This document shows, one piece after another, positions 44,791-54,586 of a stretch of DNA of 57,205 bases. A model generated the notes under the pieces. It searched no databases. It was not told the origin of the DNA and saw only the letters and a list, made by a program, of their open reading frames with translations. Position 1 is the first letter of the stretch. Each line of letters opens with the position of its first letter. A program made the translations under genes and the position numbers. The DNA lies in contig JAFYBZ010000002.1 in the NCBI GenBank assembly GCA_017539905.1, positions 1 to 57,205 of the forward strand, in the 5' to 3' direction. This DNA is from Clostridia bacterium. Lineage in GTDB: Bacteria > Bacillota > Clostridia > TANB77 > UBA1234.

Positions 44791-46614
44791 ATGAGAGAAG
44801 GATTTTTAAGAGTAGGTGCTATCGTACCAGAGATAAAACTTGGTAATCCATTATATAATGCCGAAAAAATAGTAGAAAAGATTAGAGATGCCTATGATTA
44901 CGGAGTAGAGGTTGTTGCTACACCTGAACTTTGTACAACAGGCGTATCTTTGGGAGACATTTTTAAGCAAGACTATCTAATGGAAAAAGTAAATGAAGCC
45001 ATTCAAAAAATAATGGATGAGACAAGTGACTTAGAAATCACAATTGTACTTGGAACACCTCTTAAAATTGAAAATAAACTATACAATGTTGCGCTTTTAA
45101 TCTATCAAGGAGAGATAATTGGATTTGTTCCAAAGAAGAATTTAAGCCCTGATGAATTAAGATGCTTTAATACAGGCTCTTATATATATGATAGAAAAGT
45201 AAACGTGCTTGGACATGAATTGATGTTTGAAAAGAATGTTTTTGAAGCACCAAATCATGAAGGCGCAAATTTTGATGTTGAATTAAGCGTAAAAGAATTA
45301 AAGTATTTAAATCCAGAAAACAAAACAATATATTTAAGTATAAATATGACTTCAAACTATGATGTAGTATCTAGAACTGTTAAAGTAAAGAAAGAAGCAT
45401 TAAAGCTTTCAAAGGATAATGGTATTGGCTATGTATATATAATGCCGGGAATCAACGAATCAGTTACTGACTTTGTTTATTCAGGTTATTCAGTAATCAT
45501 AGATGATGGAACAATAATTAAAGAAGGCGAAAAATTCAATTTTGAAGGTTCTTTGATTTATGGTGATATTAAGTTAAATGAAGAAATCAATGACTATGTT
45601 ATAGAAAAAGAAGAACCTATAGATAAAAAGGCACAAAAAGAACTTAACAAATATCCTTTTGTTCCCAATACACCTGAGGATATTAAAGAAAGATGTAAAG
45701 AAGTTTTAGAATTACAATCTTCTGCTTTAGCAAGAAGAATCAAACAATTAGGACATAACAGAGTAGTTTTAGGGTTGAGTGGAGGAAGTGATTCGACTCT
45801 AGCTTTAATTGTAATCAATGAAGCATTCAAAAAGCTTAACATAGATAATAAAGGAATAATTGCAATTACAATGCCGGGCTTTGGAACTTCAGATAGAACA
45901 TATAATAATAGTATAAACTTAGCAAAAGAATATGATGTGACATTAAGAGAAATAAGTATAAAAGAAGCATGCATACAGCATTATAAGGATATAGGGCTTT
46001 CAGTAGATGATAGAAGTGTTACATATGAAAATGCACAAGCAAGAGAAAGAACCCAAATCTTAATGGATGTTGCAAATATGGAAAATGCTTTTGTTGTAGG
46101 TACAGGAGATATGTCAGAACTTGCACTAGGATGGTGCACATACAACGGAGATCATATGAGTATGTATGCAGTTAATTGTAACATACCAAAAACATTAATT
46201 AAGCATATAATTAGATATGAAGCAGAAAGAAGAAATAGTAAAACTTTGTTTGATATAATTGATACACCTATTAGTCCGGAATTGTTGCCAACTGATGAAA
46301 AGGGCGAGATAGCACAAAAAACGGAAAGCAATATTGGACCATACGAACTACATGATTATTTCTTGTATCACTTCTTAAAATATAATTCTACACCTAACTA
46401 TATTTTAGAAATTGCCACAAAGGCTTTTGAAGGAGTATATAATAAAGAAGAAATTCATAAATGGCTAAATGTGTTTTTAAGAAGATTTATGACACAACAA
46501 TTCAAGAGAAGTTGTTCTGCTGATGGCCCAAAAGTTGGAACAATAGGATTAAGCCCACGTGGAGATTTAGTTATGCCAAGTGATTTAGATGCGTCAATTT
46601 GGAAAATAATGTAA
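44791..46614 (+). CDS. nadE: NAD synthetase with nitrilase-like domain lacking the catalytic Cys
   Basis: NadE adenylates and amidates nicotinate adenine dinucleotide. The C-terminal synthetase is complete: P-loop SGGSDST near residue 330, TGDMSELALGW and the FKRSCSADGPKVGT tail. The N-terminal glutaminase domain keeps Glu46 (TPELCTTG) and Lys115 (VPKKNLS). Where the family has VE-I-C-E-D, this protein reads VELSVKEL, so Ser166 stands at the nucleophile Cys. The domain may therefore be structural and the enzyme may use free ammonia. It is 607 residues, slightly short for the long form. AAGGAG precedes ATG 44791. Confidence 0.9.
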   Translation: MREGFLRVGAIVPEIKLGNPLYNAEKIVEKIRDAYDYGVEVVATPELCTTGVSLGDIFKQDYLMEKVNEAIQKIMDETSDLEITIVLGTPLKIENKLYNVALLIYQGEIIGFVPKKNLSPDELRCFNTGSYIYDRKVNVLGHELMFEKNVFEAPNHEGANFDVELSVKELKYLNPENKTIYLSINMTSNYDVVSRTVKVKKEALKLSKDNGIGYVYIMPGINESVTDFVYSGYSVIIDDGTIIKEGEKFNFEGSLIYGDIKLNEEINDYVIEKEEPIDKKAQKELNKYPFVPNTPEDIKERCKEVLELQSSALARRIKQLGHNRVVLGLSGGSDSTLALIVINEAFKKLNIDNKGIIAITMPGFGTSDRTYNNSINLAKEYDVTLREISIKEACIQHYKDIGLSVDDRSVTYENAQARERTQILMDVANMENAFVVGTGDMSELALGWCTYNGDHMSMYAVNCNIPKTLIKHIIRYEAERRNSKTLFDIIDTPISPELLPTDEKGEIAQKTESNIGPYELHDYFLYHFLKYNSTPNYILEIATKAFEGVYNKEEIHKWLNVFLRRFMTQQFKRSCSADGPKVGTIGLSPRGDLVMPSDLDASIWKIM

Positions 46615-46654
46615 TGATGATTATAATTGCAATATAAAAGGAGACATTCTACAA

Positions 46655-47248
46655 ATGAAAATAGGAATCTTCGGTGGTTCTTTTAATCCACCTCATAAAA
46701 TGCACAAAAATATTGTAAAGGAATTAATTAAGAAAGGATACTTGGATAAAGTAATAGTTGTTCCTACAGCAGATAAGTACAACAAATCTTATTTGCTAAA
46801 TGGAAAAGATAGATACAACATGTTAAAACAAGTCTTCAAAAATGATGATAATGTTGAAGTGTCACCATTTGAAATTGAAGGAAGACTTTATACAATTAAC
46901 ACACTAAACTATTTTCACAAGATTTATCCAAAGGCTGATTTGTTTTTTGTTTGTGGAATGGATAATTTAGCTGAGTTCTATTTATGGAATAGCTATGAAG
47001 ATATACTAAAGAATTATAAATTGCTTGTAATTAAAAGAGATGATATAGATTTCAAGAAAGAAATCAAGAGATATAAAAAGTACGAAGATCATATAATACT
47101 TGCAAATATATCTCCTAAGTATATTTCTTCTACACAAATAAGAAATGAAATAGTGAAGAGAGGATATACTAAAAAACTAAGAGAATATATGTATGTTGAT
47201 ACAATTAAGTATTTAAAAAATATGGATGCCAAAAAGTATTGGAGGTAA
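46655..47248 (+). CDS. nadD: NadD-like nicotinate-nucleotide adenylyltransferase
   Basis: This 197-residue nucleotidyltransferase-fold protein begins GIFGGSFNPPHKMH; the usual HxGH motif appears here as HKMH, with Met in place of Gly. The C-terminal ISSTQIRNEI matches the family's ISSTxIR motif. NadD joins NaMN to AMP from ATP, the step between PncB and NadE, which fits its operon position. AAAGGAG lies before ATG 46655. The changed HxGH residue leaves slight doubt about activity. Confidence 0.85.
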   Translation: MKIGIFGGSFNPPHKMHKNIVKELIKKGYLDKVIVVPTADKYNKSYLLNGKDRYNMLKQVFKNDDNVEVSPFEIEGRLYTINTLNYFHKIYPKADLFFVCGMDNLAEFYLWNSYEDILKNYKLLVIKRDDIDFKKEIKRYKKYEDHIILANISPKYISSTQIRNEIVKRGYTKKLREYMYVDTIKYLKNMDAKKYWR

Positions 47249-47251
47249 AAA

Positions 47252-48070
47252 ATGGAATACAGATCCGAGGAAGAATTCTTAAAATCATATAATCCAAATG
47301 AATATGACAGACTTTCAATGACAACAGATATATTGCTGTTTAGTGTATCTGATTTGTTACAAAACAATTATAGAAAAACAAGTGAAAAGGTAATGAGTAT
47401 TCTACTTGTAAAAAGAGAAACATATCCATTTAAGGATATGTGGTGCGTTCCAGGAGGTTTCTTAAAATTAGATGAAGAGTTAGAAGAATGCCCCAAGAGA
47501 ATCCTTGCTGAAGAAACAAATCTTCATAATATTTATATGGAGCAACTTTATACATTTGGCGCAGTTAAGAGAGACCCACGTATGAGAATTGTTTCAACAG
47601 CTTATATGGCACTAATAGATAAAAATGATTTAAAAGAAGAAATTAATAGTAGGGCTAAGTGGTTTAACATTCAGTATGATGAAAACAAATCTGGTGCTCA
47701 ATTAGTACTTACAAGTGATGACGATAGAATAGAAGTTCAAGTCAAAAAAACATTAGTAGAAAAAACTACTAATAGATATAAATATGAAATTATCAAAAAT
47801 GATAGTATTGCGTTTGACCATGCAGAAGTAATTGTAACAGGACTTGAAAGATTAAGGAATAAGATTGAATATACAGATATTGTATTTAATATGATGCCTG
47901 AATATTTTACACTTGGAGAGCTTCAAAAAGTTTATGAAGTGATACTAGGAAAAGAATTATTAATGCCAGCATTTAGAAGAGTAATTGCAGATAAAGTTGA
48001 AAAGACCGATAAAATACAAGGTGGAGGAGGCCATAGACCTTCTGTGTTATTTAAATACAAAAAGAAATAA
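47252..48070 (+). CDS. nrtR: NrtR-type Nudix transcriptional regulator
   Basis: The protein has an N-terminal Nudix domain and a C-terminal winged helix. The Nudix box, GGFLKLDEELEECPKRILAEET, departs from the catalytic pattern (RILAEET instead of RELxEE), as in NrtR regulators that sense ADP-ribose but may not hydrolyse it. The C-terminal FTLGELQKVYEVILGKEL followed by FRRVIADK and GGHRPSVLFKY is typical of the NrtR DNA-binding domain. NrtR represses NAD biosynthesis genes. It ends the pncB-nadE-nadD operon, so autoregulation is likely. Confidence 0.88.
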   Translation: MEYRSEEEFLKSYNPNEYDRLSMTTDILLFSVSDLLQNNYRKTSEKVMSILLVKRETYPFKDMWCVPGGFLKLDEELEECPKRILAEETNLHNIYMEQLYTFGAVKRDPRMRIVSTAYMALIDKNDLKEEINSRAKWFNIQYDENKSGAQLVLTSDDDRIEVQVKKTLVEKTTNRYKYEIIKNDSIAFDHAEVIVTGLERLRNKIEYTDIVFNMMPEYFTLGELQKVYEVILGKELLMPAFRRVIADKVEKTDKIQGGGGHRPSVLFKYKKK

Positions 48071-48071
48071 T

Positions 48072-48165
48072 TAATGGGTGGTGGGTGCTTTTTTGGGACA
48101 CTTACTAAAAGTCACAATCTTGTGACTTTTAGTAAGTGTCCCAAAAAAGCACCCACCACCCATTA
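48072..48165. repeat. Perfect long palindrome between convergent nrtR and pyrG
   Basis: An almost perfect 46-bp stem with a 2-base loop (GTCACAA-TC-TTGTGAC at the centre) fills the whole gap between the nrtR stop and the pyrG stop. The arms read GGGTGGTGGGTGCTTTTTT then GGGACACTTACTAAAAGTC. The inner part recurs at 52864 and 54443. It is placed to serve as a bidirectional terminator and belongs to a palindromic repeat family. Confidence 0.92.
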
Positions 48166-49785
<1,620 letters not shown>

Positions 49786-49789
49786 CTAA

Positions 49790-49835
49790 AATAAAAAAGA
49801 AAAGCCCCTATGAGAGAAGCTCTCATAGGGTGGCT
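49790..49835 (-). terminator. Leader terminator (attenuator) upstream of pyrG
   Basis: On the minus strand CCCTATGAGAG-CTT-CTCTCATAGGG (49830-49806), extended by AGCC/GGCT, is followed by a TTTTCTTTTTT tract. It lies between the promoter and the pyrG start, as in the CTP-sensing attenuators known for Gram-positive pyrG. The initial GGG run used for reiterative transcription in Bacillus is not obvious here. Confidence 0.78.
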
Positions 49836-49842
49836 CTATTAA

Positions 49843-49870
49843 ATTATATCATTGACAATTTAAAATGCAA
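49843..49870 (-). promoter_or_regulatory. Promoter of pyrG
   Basis: On the minus strand TTGCAT (49870-49865), a 16-base spacer and TATAAT (49848-49843). Transcription would start only a few bases before the leader terminator. Confidence 0.65.
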
Positions 49871-49902
49871 TATATTTTTGGGAGACACTTATCAAAATTA
49901 CG

Positions 49903-49930
49903 TTGCAATAAAAATTAAGTATGATAAAAT
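49903..49930 (+). promoter_or_regulatory. Promoter of the first dockerin-protein gene
   Basis: TTGCAA (49903-49908), a 16-base spacer and TAAAAT (49925-49930) preceded by TGA. The -10 region TGATAAAATTTT is shared with the promoter at 52961. Confidence 0.65.
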
Positions 49931-49964
49931 TTTATTGAACATTTTATAAAAATGGAGGAAAAAT

Positions 49965-52853
49965 ATGAAAAAAATTTTATTTTTATCTTTAATAATGTAC
50001 TTTGCTTTTGTAATTGCATCAAGTGCTTTTGCTACTGAAATAGTAGTGTCAACACCAGAAGAATTAGCAACTGCTTTTGCTGATTATTCTAAAGATACCA
50101 TAAAGTTAGGCGCCGACATATTAATCTCAAATGGTAATGATGAGGAGGCAGCATGGGCAGATGGTCCATTTGAAGTTAGTGGAGATGATAGAGTTTTAGA
50201 CTTTAATGGTCATAAACTTATTATTGAAAACGATGAATACATAAAGATAAATTATAGAACCAATAATAATTTGACAATTACAGATAATGGGGTTGGAGAA
50301 TTAGGCGGAATTTATGCAGAAAATGCAAATAGATCTGACTATAATTCGCCATTTGAAATAGTAAATTATACATTTTCTTACATATATATGACGATAGAAG
50401 ATGGTGTTTTTATAGCAAATAATGATTATATTTTTGAGGATATGAGCTATTTTAGATTAACTATTAATGGCGGAAGCTTTAAGTCTAATAGATCATTGCT
50501 TGAATTTTCATATTCTTATGATAGTAATGTTATTTTCAATAGATTTACATTTTCTTTATGTGAAGATAGTCCTTATTCAACAATGTATTTATCAGGTGGA
50601 AAGTTTTCAGATAAATATATATTTATAAAACTTAAAGATGGTAACCGTTGCTTTTTAATTGATGATCAAGATACATGGACAGACATTAGTGTAAAAAGAA
50701 TGGGAGATTCTTATTCTAGCGATTGTAAAATCGTTGTTATACCAGAGTCAGAAGCACCTGAAGGTGCGCTTCTTCCCGAAATGCCAAATATTAAAATACA
50801 AGATGGCGTTATTACATGGGATGCTTTAAATATTGAGAATGTTTATCGTATTAAGTACGAATGTGGCAGATATGAAAGCTCTATAAATTCAAGTGAAACT
50901 AGTCTTAATATGTATCAAGATTTAACAAACAAAAAGTATGAAAGTGATACCTATTATATTAAAATTTTTGCACAAGATAGTAGTTATAATCAGATTACTA
51001 GAGGCTATGTTTTTGAGTATGAATATGAAACTCCATTCACTCCACTAATTAATCCTACTAATTTAAGATGGGAAGATACAATGACAGCAGCTTGGGATGC
51101 TGTTCCAAATGCTACTTCTTACACGATAGGTCTTTATTTATCGGAAAGCGGAGCAAGACAATTTGGTGTAGTTACTTCAGATACATCTTATGATTTTTCA
51201 AGTGATTATAGGTTTTCAAGTGACAAAACATGGTATTTTAGAGTAACAGCTTGTGCTGACGGATACCTTGATAGTTATGATGTTCCATGCGAAGATGGAA
51301 AAACAGGCTGGTTTACTGTAGGAGATTTATCTAATGTAACTTTATCTTCTAATGGTGTTCTTTCATGGGATGCCTATGAAGGGGCAACAAATTATAGTTA
51401 TCTTTTTAAAACTGGTGGAGGAAATACTGATAATCAAACAAGTGTAAATTTGAAAGAATGTGCTAAATTATGGGATTTTACCCCGAACCAAACATACAAT
51501 TGGAGCGTTAAAGCTACAAAAACAGTAAATGGTGTAACTTATGATCTTACAAAATATGCCACTGGAACTTATACCTATAAAGCAAAAGATGAATTACAAA
51601 ATGTTGTTTTAAGTGGAGATGTTGTTTCATGGGATGCTTTTGAAGGAGCAACATATTATACATTCTATTTTGGAATTTATGCAGATGAGATTAGAGATGG
51701 ACTAAGCTTTAATTTAAAAGAATATGCGGATGAGCACAACTTTGCTGATGGAGAATATGATTTCGAAATTAAAGCAAGTAATGCGACCGAACCAAGTCTT
51801 TCAGAATTATCAACTAGAAAATACACATATACAAACAAGAGTTATAATCTTTGGGTAAATGGCGAAAAATTCTCTGAAGATAAACTTACAATTAATTGTG
51901 GAGAAGGTACCGCTGTATATGATTATGAGAATGGAACACTTACATTAACTAATGCAACAATCACCGATTATTATGAATATAAGCCATACTATATGGCAAC
52001 TATATATAGTGAAATTGGAAATTTAACTATAATTTTGGAAGGTGAAAATTTAATAAATATCAGTGAATCTGATGTTGATGGAATTGATACAAAGACTAAT
52101 TGCAATTTAACAATTCAAGGCGGAAAGCTTACAATTCAAAATGCATTATATGGATTTTATATAGGAGATTATGAAGGTAATCAAGGGTCATTAACATTTG
52201 ACGGAACAGAAGTATATGTTGATTATCCATTTGCAGCTGGTATATGGGCTAATTATAATATTGATATGATAGATTCTGATATTAAAGTAATAAAAGACAA
52301 TGTAAGCTACAATGGAATAGTTGCAAACAAATATGGAAACATTTCTGTCACAAATAGTGATTTGTATGTTTCGACTGTGATGTCCGCAATACTTCTTGGA
52401 AATGGTGAAAATACAACTAATACTTTTTCGGTTGATTCAGGAAATGTAACTATCATTTCGGAAAATTATGGAATTGAGAAAGTACCTTGGTCATCAGATC
52501 CAACTACTATTTTAGGCCAGATTAATATTTATGATGGTGTTGTAAATGTTACTTCTGCTAATGGAGGAACAAATCTTGATGAGTATAGTATTTATTTAGC
52601 TGCCGGAAATGAATATACAAAAGGAACTTCTTTAACAGAATCTGGAAACGTTGTAATAAATGGTGTATCAGTTAAAGGAGATATGGATGGCGATGGAAGA
52701 ATAACAGTTGCAGATATAAGAATGCTTATACAAGGATATATTCATCCAGAAGATTTAACAGAAGAACAATTTGCAGCAGGAGACATGGATGAAGATGGCA
52801 TAATCACAGTTGCAGATATAAGACGTTTGATACAAGAGTATGTAAAACCATAA
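49965..52853 (+). CDS. Large secreted multidomain protein with C-terminal dockerin
   Basis: This 962-residue exported protein begins with a signal peptide (KKILFLSLIMYFAFVIASS, cleaved near AFATE). Residues about 30-260 look like a repetitive beta-helix (LDFNGHKLII, LTITDNG, LTINGGSF). About 265-620 hold three or four fibronectin-III-like repeats with LSWDAYEGATNY and VVSWDAFEGATYY. About 630-900 resemble carbohydrate-binding/beta-helix repeats (LTLTNATI, LTIQGGKLTIQN). The last 58 residues are a type I dockerin with two calcium loops, DMDGDGRITVAD and DMDEDGIITVAD. Dockerins bind cohesins, and two cohesin-like proteins are encoded just downstream. No catalytic domain is recognised. Confidence 0.82.
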   Translation: MKKILFLSLIMYFAFVIASSAFATEIVVSTPEELATAFADYSKDTIKLGADILISNGNDEEAAWADGPFEVSGDDRVLDFNGHKLIIENDEYIKINYRTNNNLTITDNGVGELGGIYAENANRSDYNSPFEIVNYTFSYIYMTIEDGVFIANNDYIFEDMSYFRLTINGGSFKSNRSLLEFSYSYDSNVIFNRFTFSLCEDSPYSTMYLSGGKFSDKYIFIKLKDGNRCFLIDDQDTWTDISVKRMGDSYSSDCKIVVIPESEAPEGALLPEMPNIKIQDGVITWDALNIENVYRIKYECGRYESSINSSETSLNMYQDLTNKKYESDTYYIKIFAQDSSYNQITRGYVFEYEYETPFTPLINPTNLRWEDTMTAAWDAVPNATSYTIGLYLSESGARQFGVVTSDTSYDFSSDYRFSSDKTWYFRVTACADGYLDSYDVPCEDGKTGWFTVGDLSNVTLSSNGVLSWDAYEGATNYSYLFKTGGGNTDNQTSVNLKECAKLWDFTPNQTYNWSVKATKTVNGVTYDLTKYATGTYTYKAKDELQNVVLSGDVVSWDAFEGATYYTFYFGIYADEIRDGLSFNLKEYADEHNFADGEYDFEIKASNATEPSLSELSTRKYTYTNKSYNLWVNGEKFSEDKLTINCGEGTAVYDYENGTLTLTNATITDYYEYKPYYMATIYSEIGNLTIILEGENLINISESDVDGIDTKTNCNLTIQGGKLTIQNALYGFYIGDYEGNQGSLTFDGTEVYVDYPFAAGIWANYNIDMIDSDIKVIKDNVSYNGIVANKYGNISVTNSDLYVSTVMSAILLGNGENTTNTFSVDSGNVTIISENYGIEKVPWSSDPTTILGQINIYDGVVNVTSANGGTNLDEYSIYLAAGNEYTKGTSLTESGNVVINGVSVKGDMDGDGRITVADIRMLIQGYIHPEDLTEEQFAAGDMDEDGIITVADIRRLIQEYVKP

Positions 52854-52863
52854 TTGTTTTTAT

Positions 52864-52945
52864 GATGAAGGTGCTTTTTGGGGACACTTACTAAAAGTCA
52901 TAATTTTATGACTTTTAGTAAGTGTCCCCAAAAAGCACCTTCATC
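52864..52945. repeat. Palindromic element, copy 2
   Basis: GATGAAGGTGCTTTTTGGGG then ACACTTACTAAAAGTCATAA pairs with its reverse complement around a TT loop. The inner arms match the elements at 48072 and 54443; the outer arms differ from 48072 but remain complementary. It sits just behind a dockerin gene. Confidence 0.92.
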
Positions 52946-52960
52946 GTAAAAGTAAAGTTA

Positions 52961-52988
52961 TTGCATAAAAAAATCATTGTGATAAAAT
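52961..52988 (+). promoter_or_regulatory. Promoter of the second dockerin-protein gene
   Basis: TTGCAT (52961-52966), a 16-base spacer and TAAAAT (52983-52988). The leader through the ribosome-binding site (TTTTATAAAAATGGAGGA) closely resembles that of the gene at 49965. Confidence 0.65.
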
Positions 52989-53024
52989 TTTGTATGGATG
53001 TTTTATAAAAATGGAGGAGAAAAA

Positions 53025-54431
53025 ATGAAAAAGACACTTTTATTAATTTCTATTGTTTGTTTAGTAATGATGTTTTCAGTTGCTTTAGCTGATGCGTCTG
53101 GTGATAACAGAATTGTTATTTCAGAAGTAGTTGCAACTACAGATGTTGATGTAGGATCAATTCCAGTATATGGAAATGCAATAACATATCCATCTTTTAC
53201 AGTTCAAGATAGTAGTAAGCCAGCTTACTTTTGGCCAGGTAATACAAGATGGAAAAAGTTTGTAGATGGTAATTGGGAACAAATTTCAGCAAGCGAAACA
53301 TTTACATCTGGAAAATGGAGATTGGAGGCATCAATTTTTATCGATTCAGATAGTTTAAGTATGGCTTTAATTGATGGCGAGCCAACAGGTGATGGTACTA
53401 CTCATAAACTCGCAGATGGGCTTGTTGTCAGGATAAATGGCATACAATGGGCGAGAGACGACGTAGGTGTTGGTAGTAATTCTAGTAATTGCAATGTGTA
53501 TTCTTCAGAATTTATAATTCCAATGCCAGCGGAACTTCATTTTAATGATTCTAGTTCATTTGATATTCCAGCATCATATAAAAACCAAGCAATCATCACT
53601 AAAGATGTGTCTAGTGGTGCTGAAGGAGGTACATCTCCTTATCATTTTTCAAAGGTTTCTGGACCAGAATGGATTTCAGTATCAGATGAAGGAGTTATTT
53701 CAGGTACGCCAATGGTAGTTGGTAATAATATAGATTTGGTTGTACGTGTAGAGGATAGTTCAAATCCTAAACAATCTCAAGAAATAACTATTTCTGTAGA
53801 TAAAACTTATGGCGATCCGGATGATAGAGAAATAGTTTCTAGTATAGTAGCGACAACCAGTCCTGATATAGATGCAATTGCTGTTTATGGTGGAGCAACA
53901 ACAAGGCCAGAATTTATCGTTACAACAGGTAAGCCTGTATACTTTTGGCCAGGCAATACAAAGTGGCAAATATTTGACGGAGAAAGATGGAATAATTATA
54001 GTGAAGGAACTTTTGAAGAAGGTACGTATAGATTAATAGCAACATGCTTTATAGATAATGATAGTCGTACTATGGCTCTAGAAAGTGGAGAACAAACAGG
54101 TGATGGTTACTCGCATATGCTTGACAAAGAAAATCTTGTTATTACAATAAACGGAAAGAACTGGGAACATGAAATACCTTCTATTAATGCTAGCTCAAGT
54201 AGTGCAGAAACTTGGTCTAAATCATTTGTGATATCAGCTACATCTACATTGCAAGGTGATTTAGATGGCGATGGAAGAATAACAGTTGCAGATATAAGAA
54301 TACTTATACAAGGATATATTCATCCAGAAGATTTAACAGAAGAACAATTTGCTGCAGGAGACATGGATGAAGATGGCATAATCACGGTTGCAGATATTAG
54401 AAGATTAATACAAGAATATGTAAAACCATAA
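53025..54431 (+). CDS. Secreted tandem-repeat protein with C-terminal dockerin
   Basis: This 468-residue exported protein has a signal peptide (KKTLLLISIVCLVMMFSVALA). Two copies of an unnamed domain of about 120 residues follow, at roughly 25-145 and 270-410. They share VATT, PAYFWPGNTRW/PVYFWPGNTKW, FIDSDSLSMAL/FIDNDSRTMAL and a TGDG turn. Between them lies a putative Ig-like domain (about 165-262, with GVISGTPMVVGNN). The C-terminal dockerin (about 412-468) is nearly identical to that of the gene at 49965. ATG 53025 follows GGAGGAG. The protein is probably displayed by binding a cohesin; the ligand of the repeat domains is unknown. Confidence 0.82.
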   Translation: MKKTLLLISIVCLVMMFSVALADASGDNRIVISEVVATTDVDVGSIPVYGNAITYPSFTVQDSSKPAYFWPGNTRWKKFVDGNWEQISASETFTSGKWRLEASIFIDSDSLSMALIDGEPTGDGTTHKLADGLVVRINGIQWARDDVGVGSNSSNCNVYSSEFIIPMPAELHFNDSSSFDIPASYKNQAIITKDVSSGAEGGTSPYHFSKVSGPEWISVSDEGVISGTPMVVGNNIDLVVRVEDSSNPKQSQEITISVDKTYGDPDDREIVSSIVATTSPDIDAIAVYGGATTRPEFIVTTGKPVYFWPGNTKWQIFDGERWNNYSEGTFEEGTYRLIATCFIDNDSRTMALESGEQTGDGYSHMLDKENLVITINGKNWEHEIPSINASSSSAETWSKSFVISATSTLQGDLDGDGRITVADIRILIQGYIHPEDLTEEQFAAGDMDEDGIITVADIRRLIQEYVKP

Positions 54432-54442
54432 TTGTTTTTATG

Positions 54443-54522
54443 ATGAAGGTGCTTTTTGGGGACACTTACTAAAAGTCATAAAATTATGACTTTTAGTAAG
54501 TGTCCCCAAAAAGCACCTTCAT
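54443..54522. repeat. Palindromic element, copy 3
   Basis: ATGAAGGTGCTTTTTGGGGA then CACTTACTAAAAGTCATAA pairs with its reverse complement around an AA loop. It is almost identical to the copy at 52864 and also follows a dockerin gene. Confidence 0.92.
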
Positions 54523-54523
54523 A

Positions 54524-54552
54524 TTGCATTTCAAAAACAATATTGATACAAT
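54524..54552 (+). promoter_or_regulatory. Promoter of the cohesin-SLH gene
   Basis: TTGCAT (54524-54529), a 17-base spacer and TACAAT (54547-54552), starting directly after the palindrome. Confidence 0.6.
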
Positions 54553-54586
54553 TTTTTGGTAGTTTAAAAGCGAAGGAGTTTAAAAA

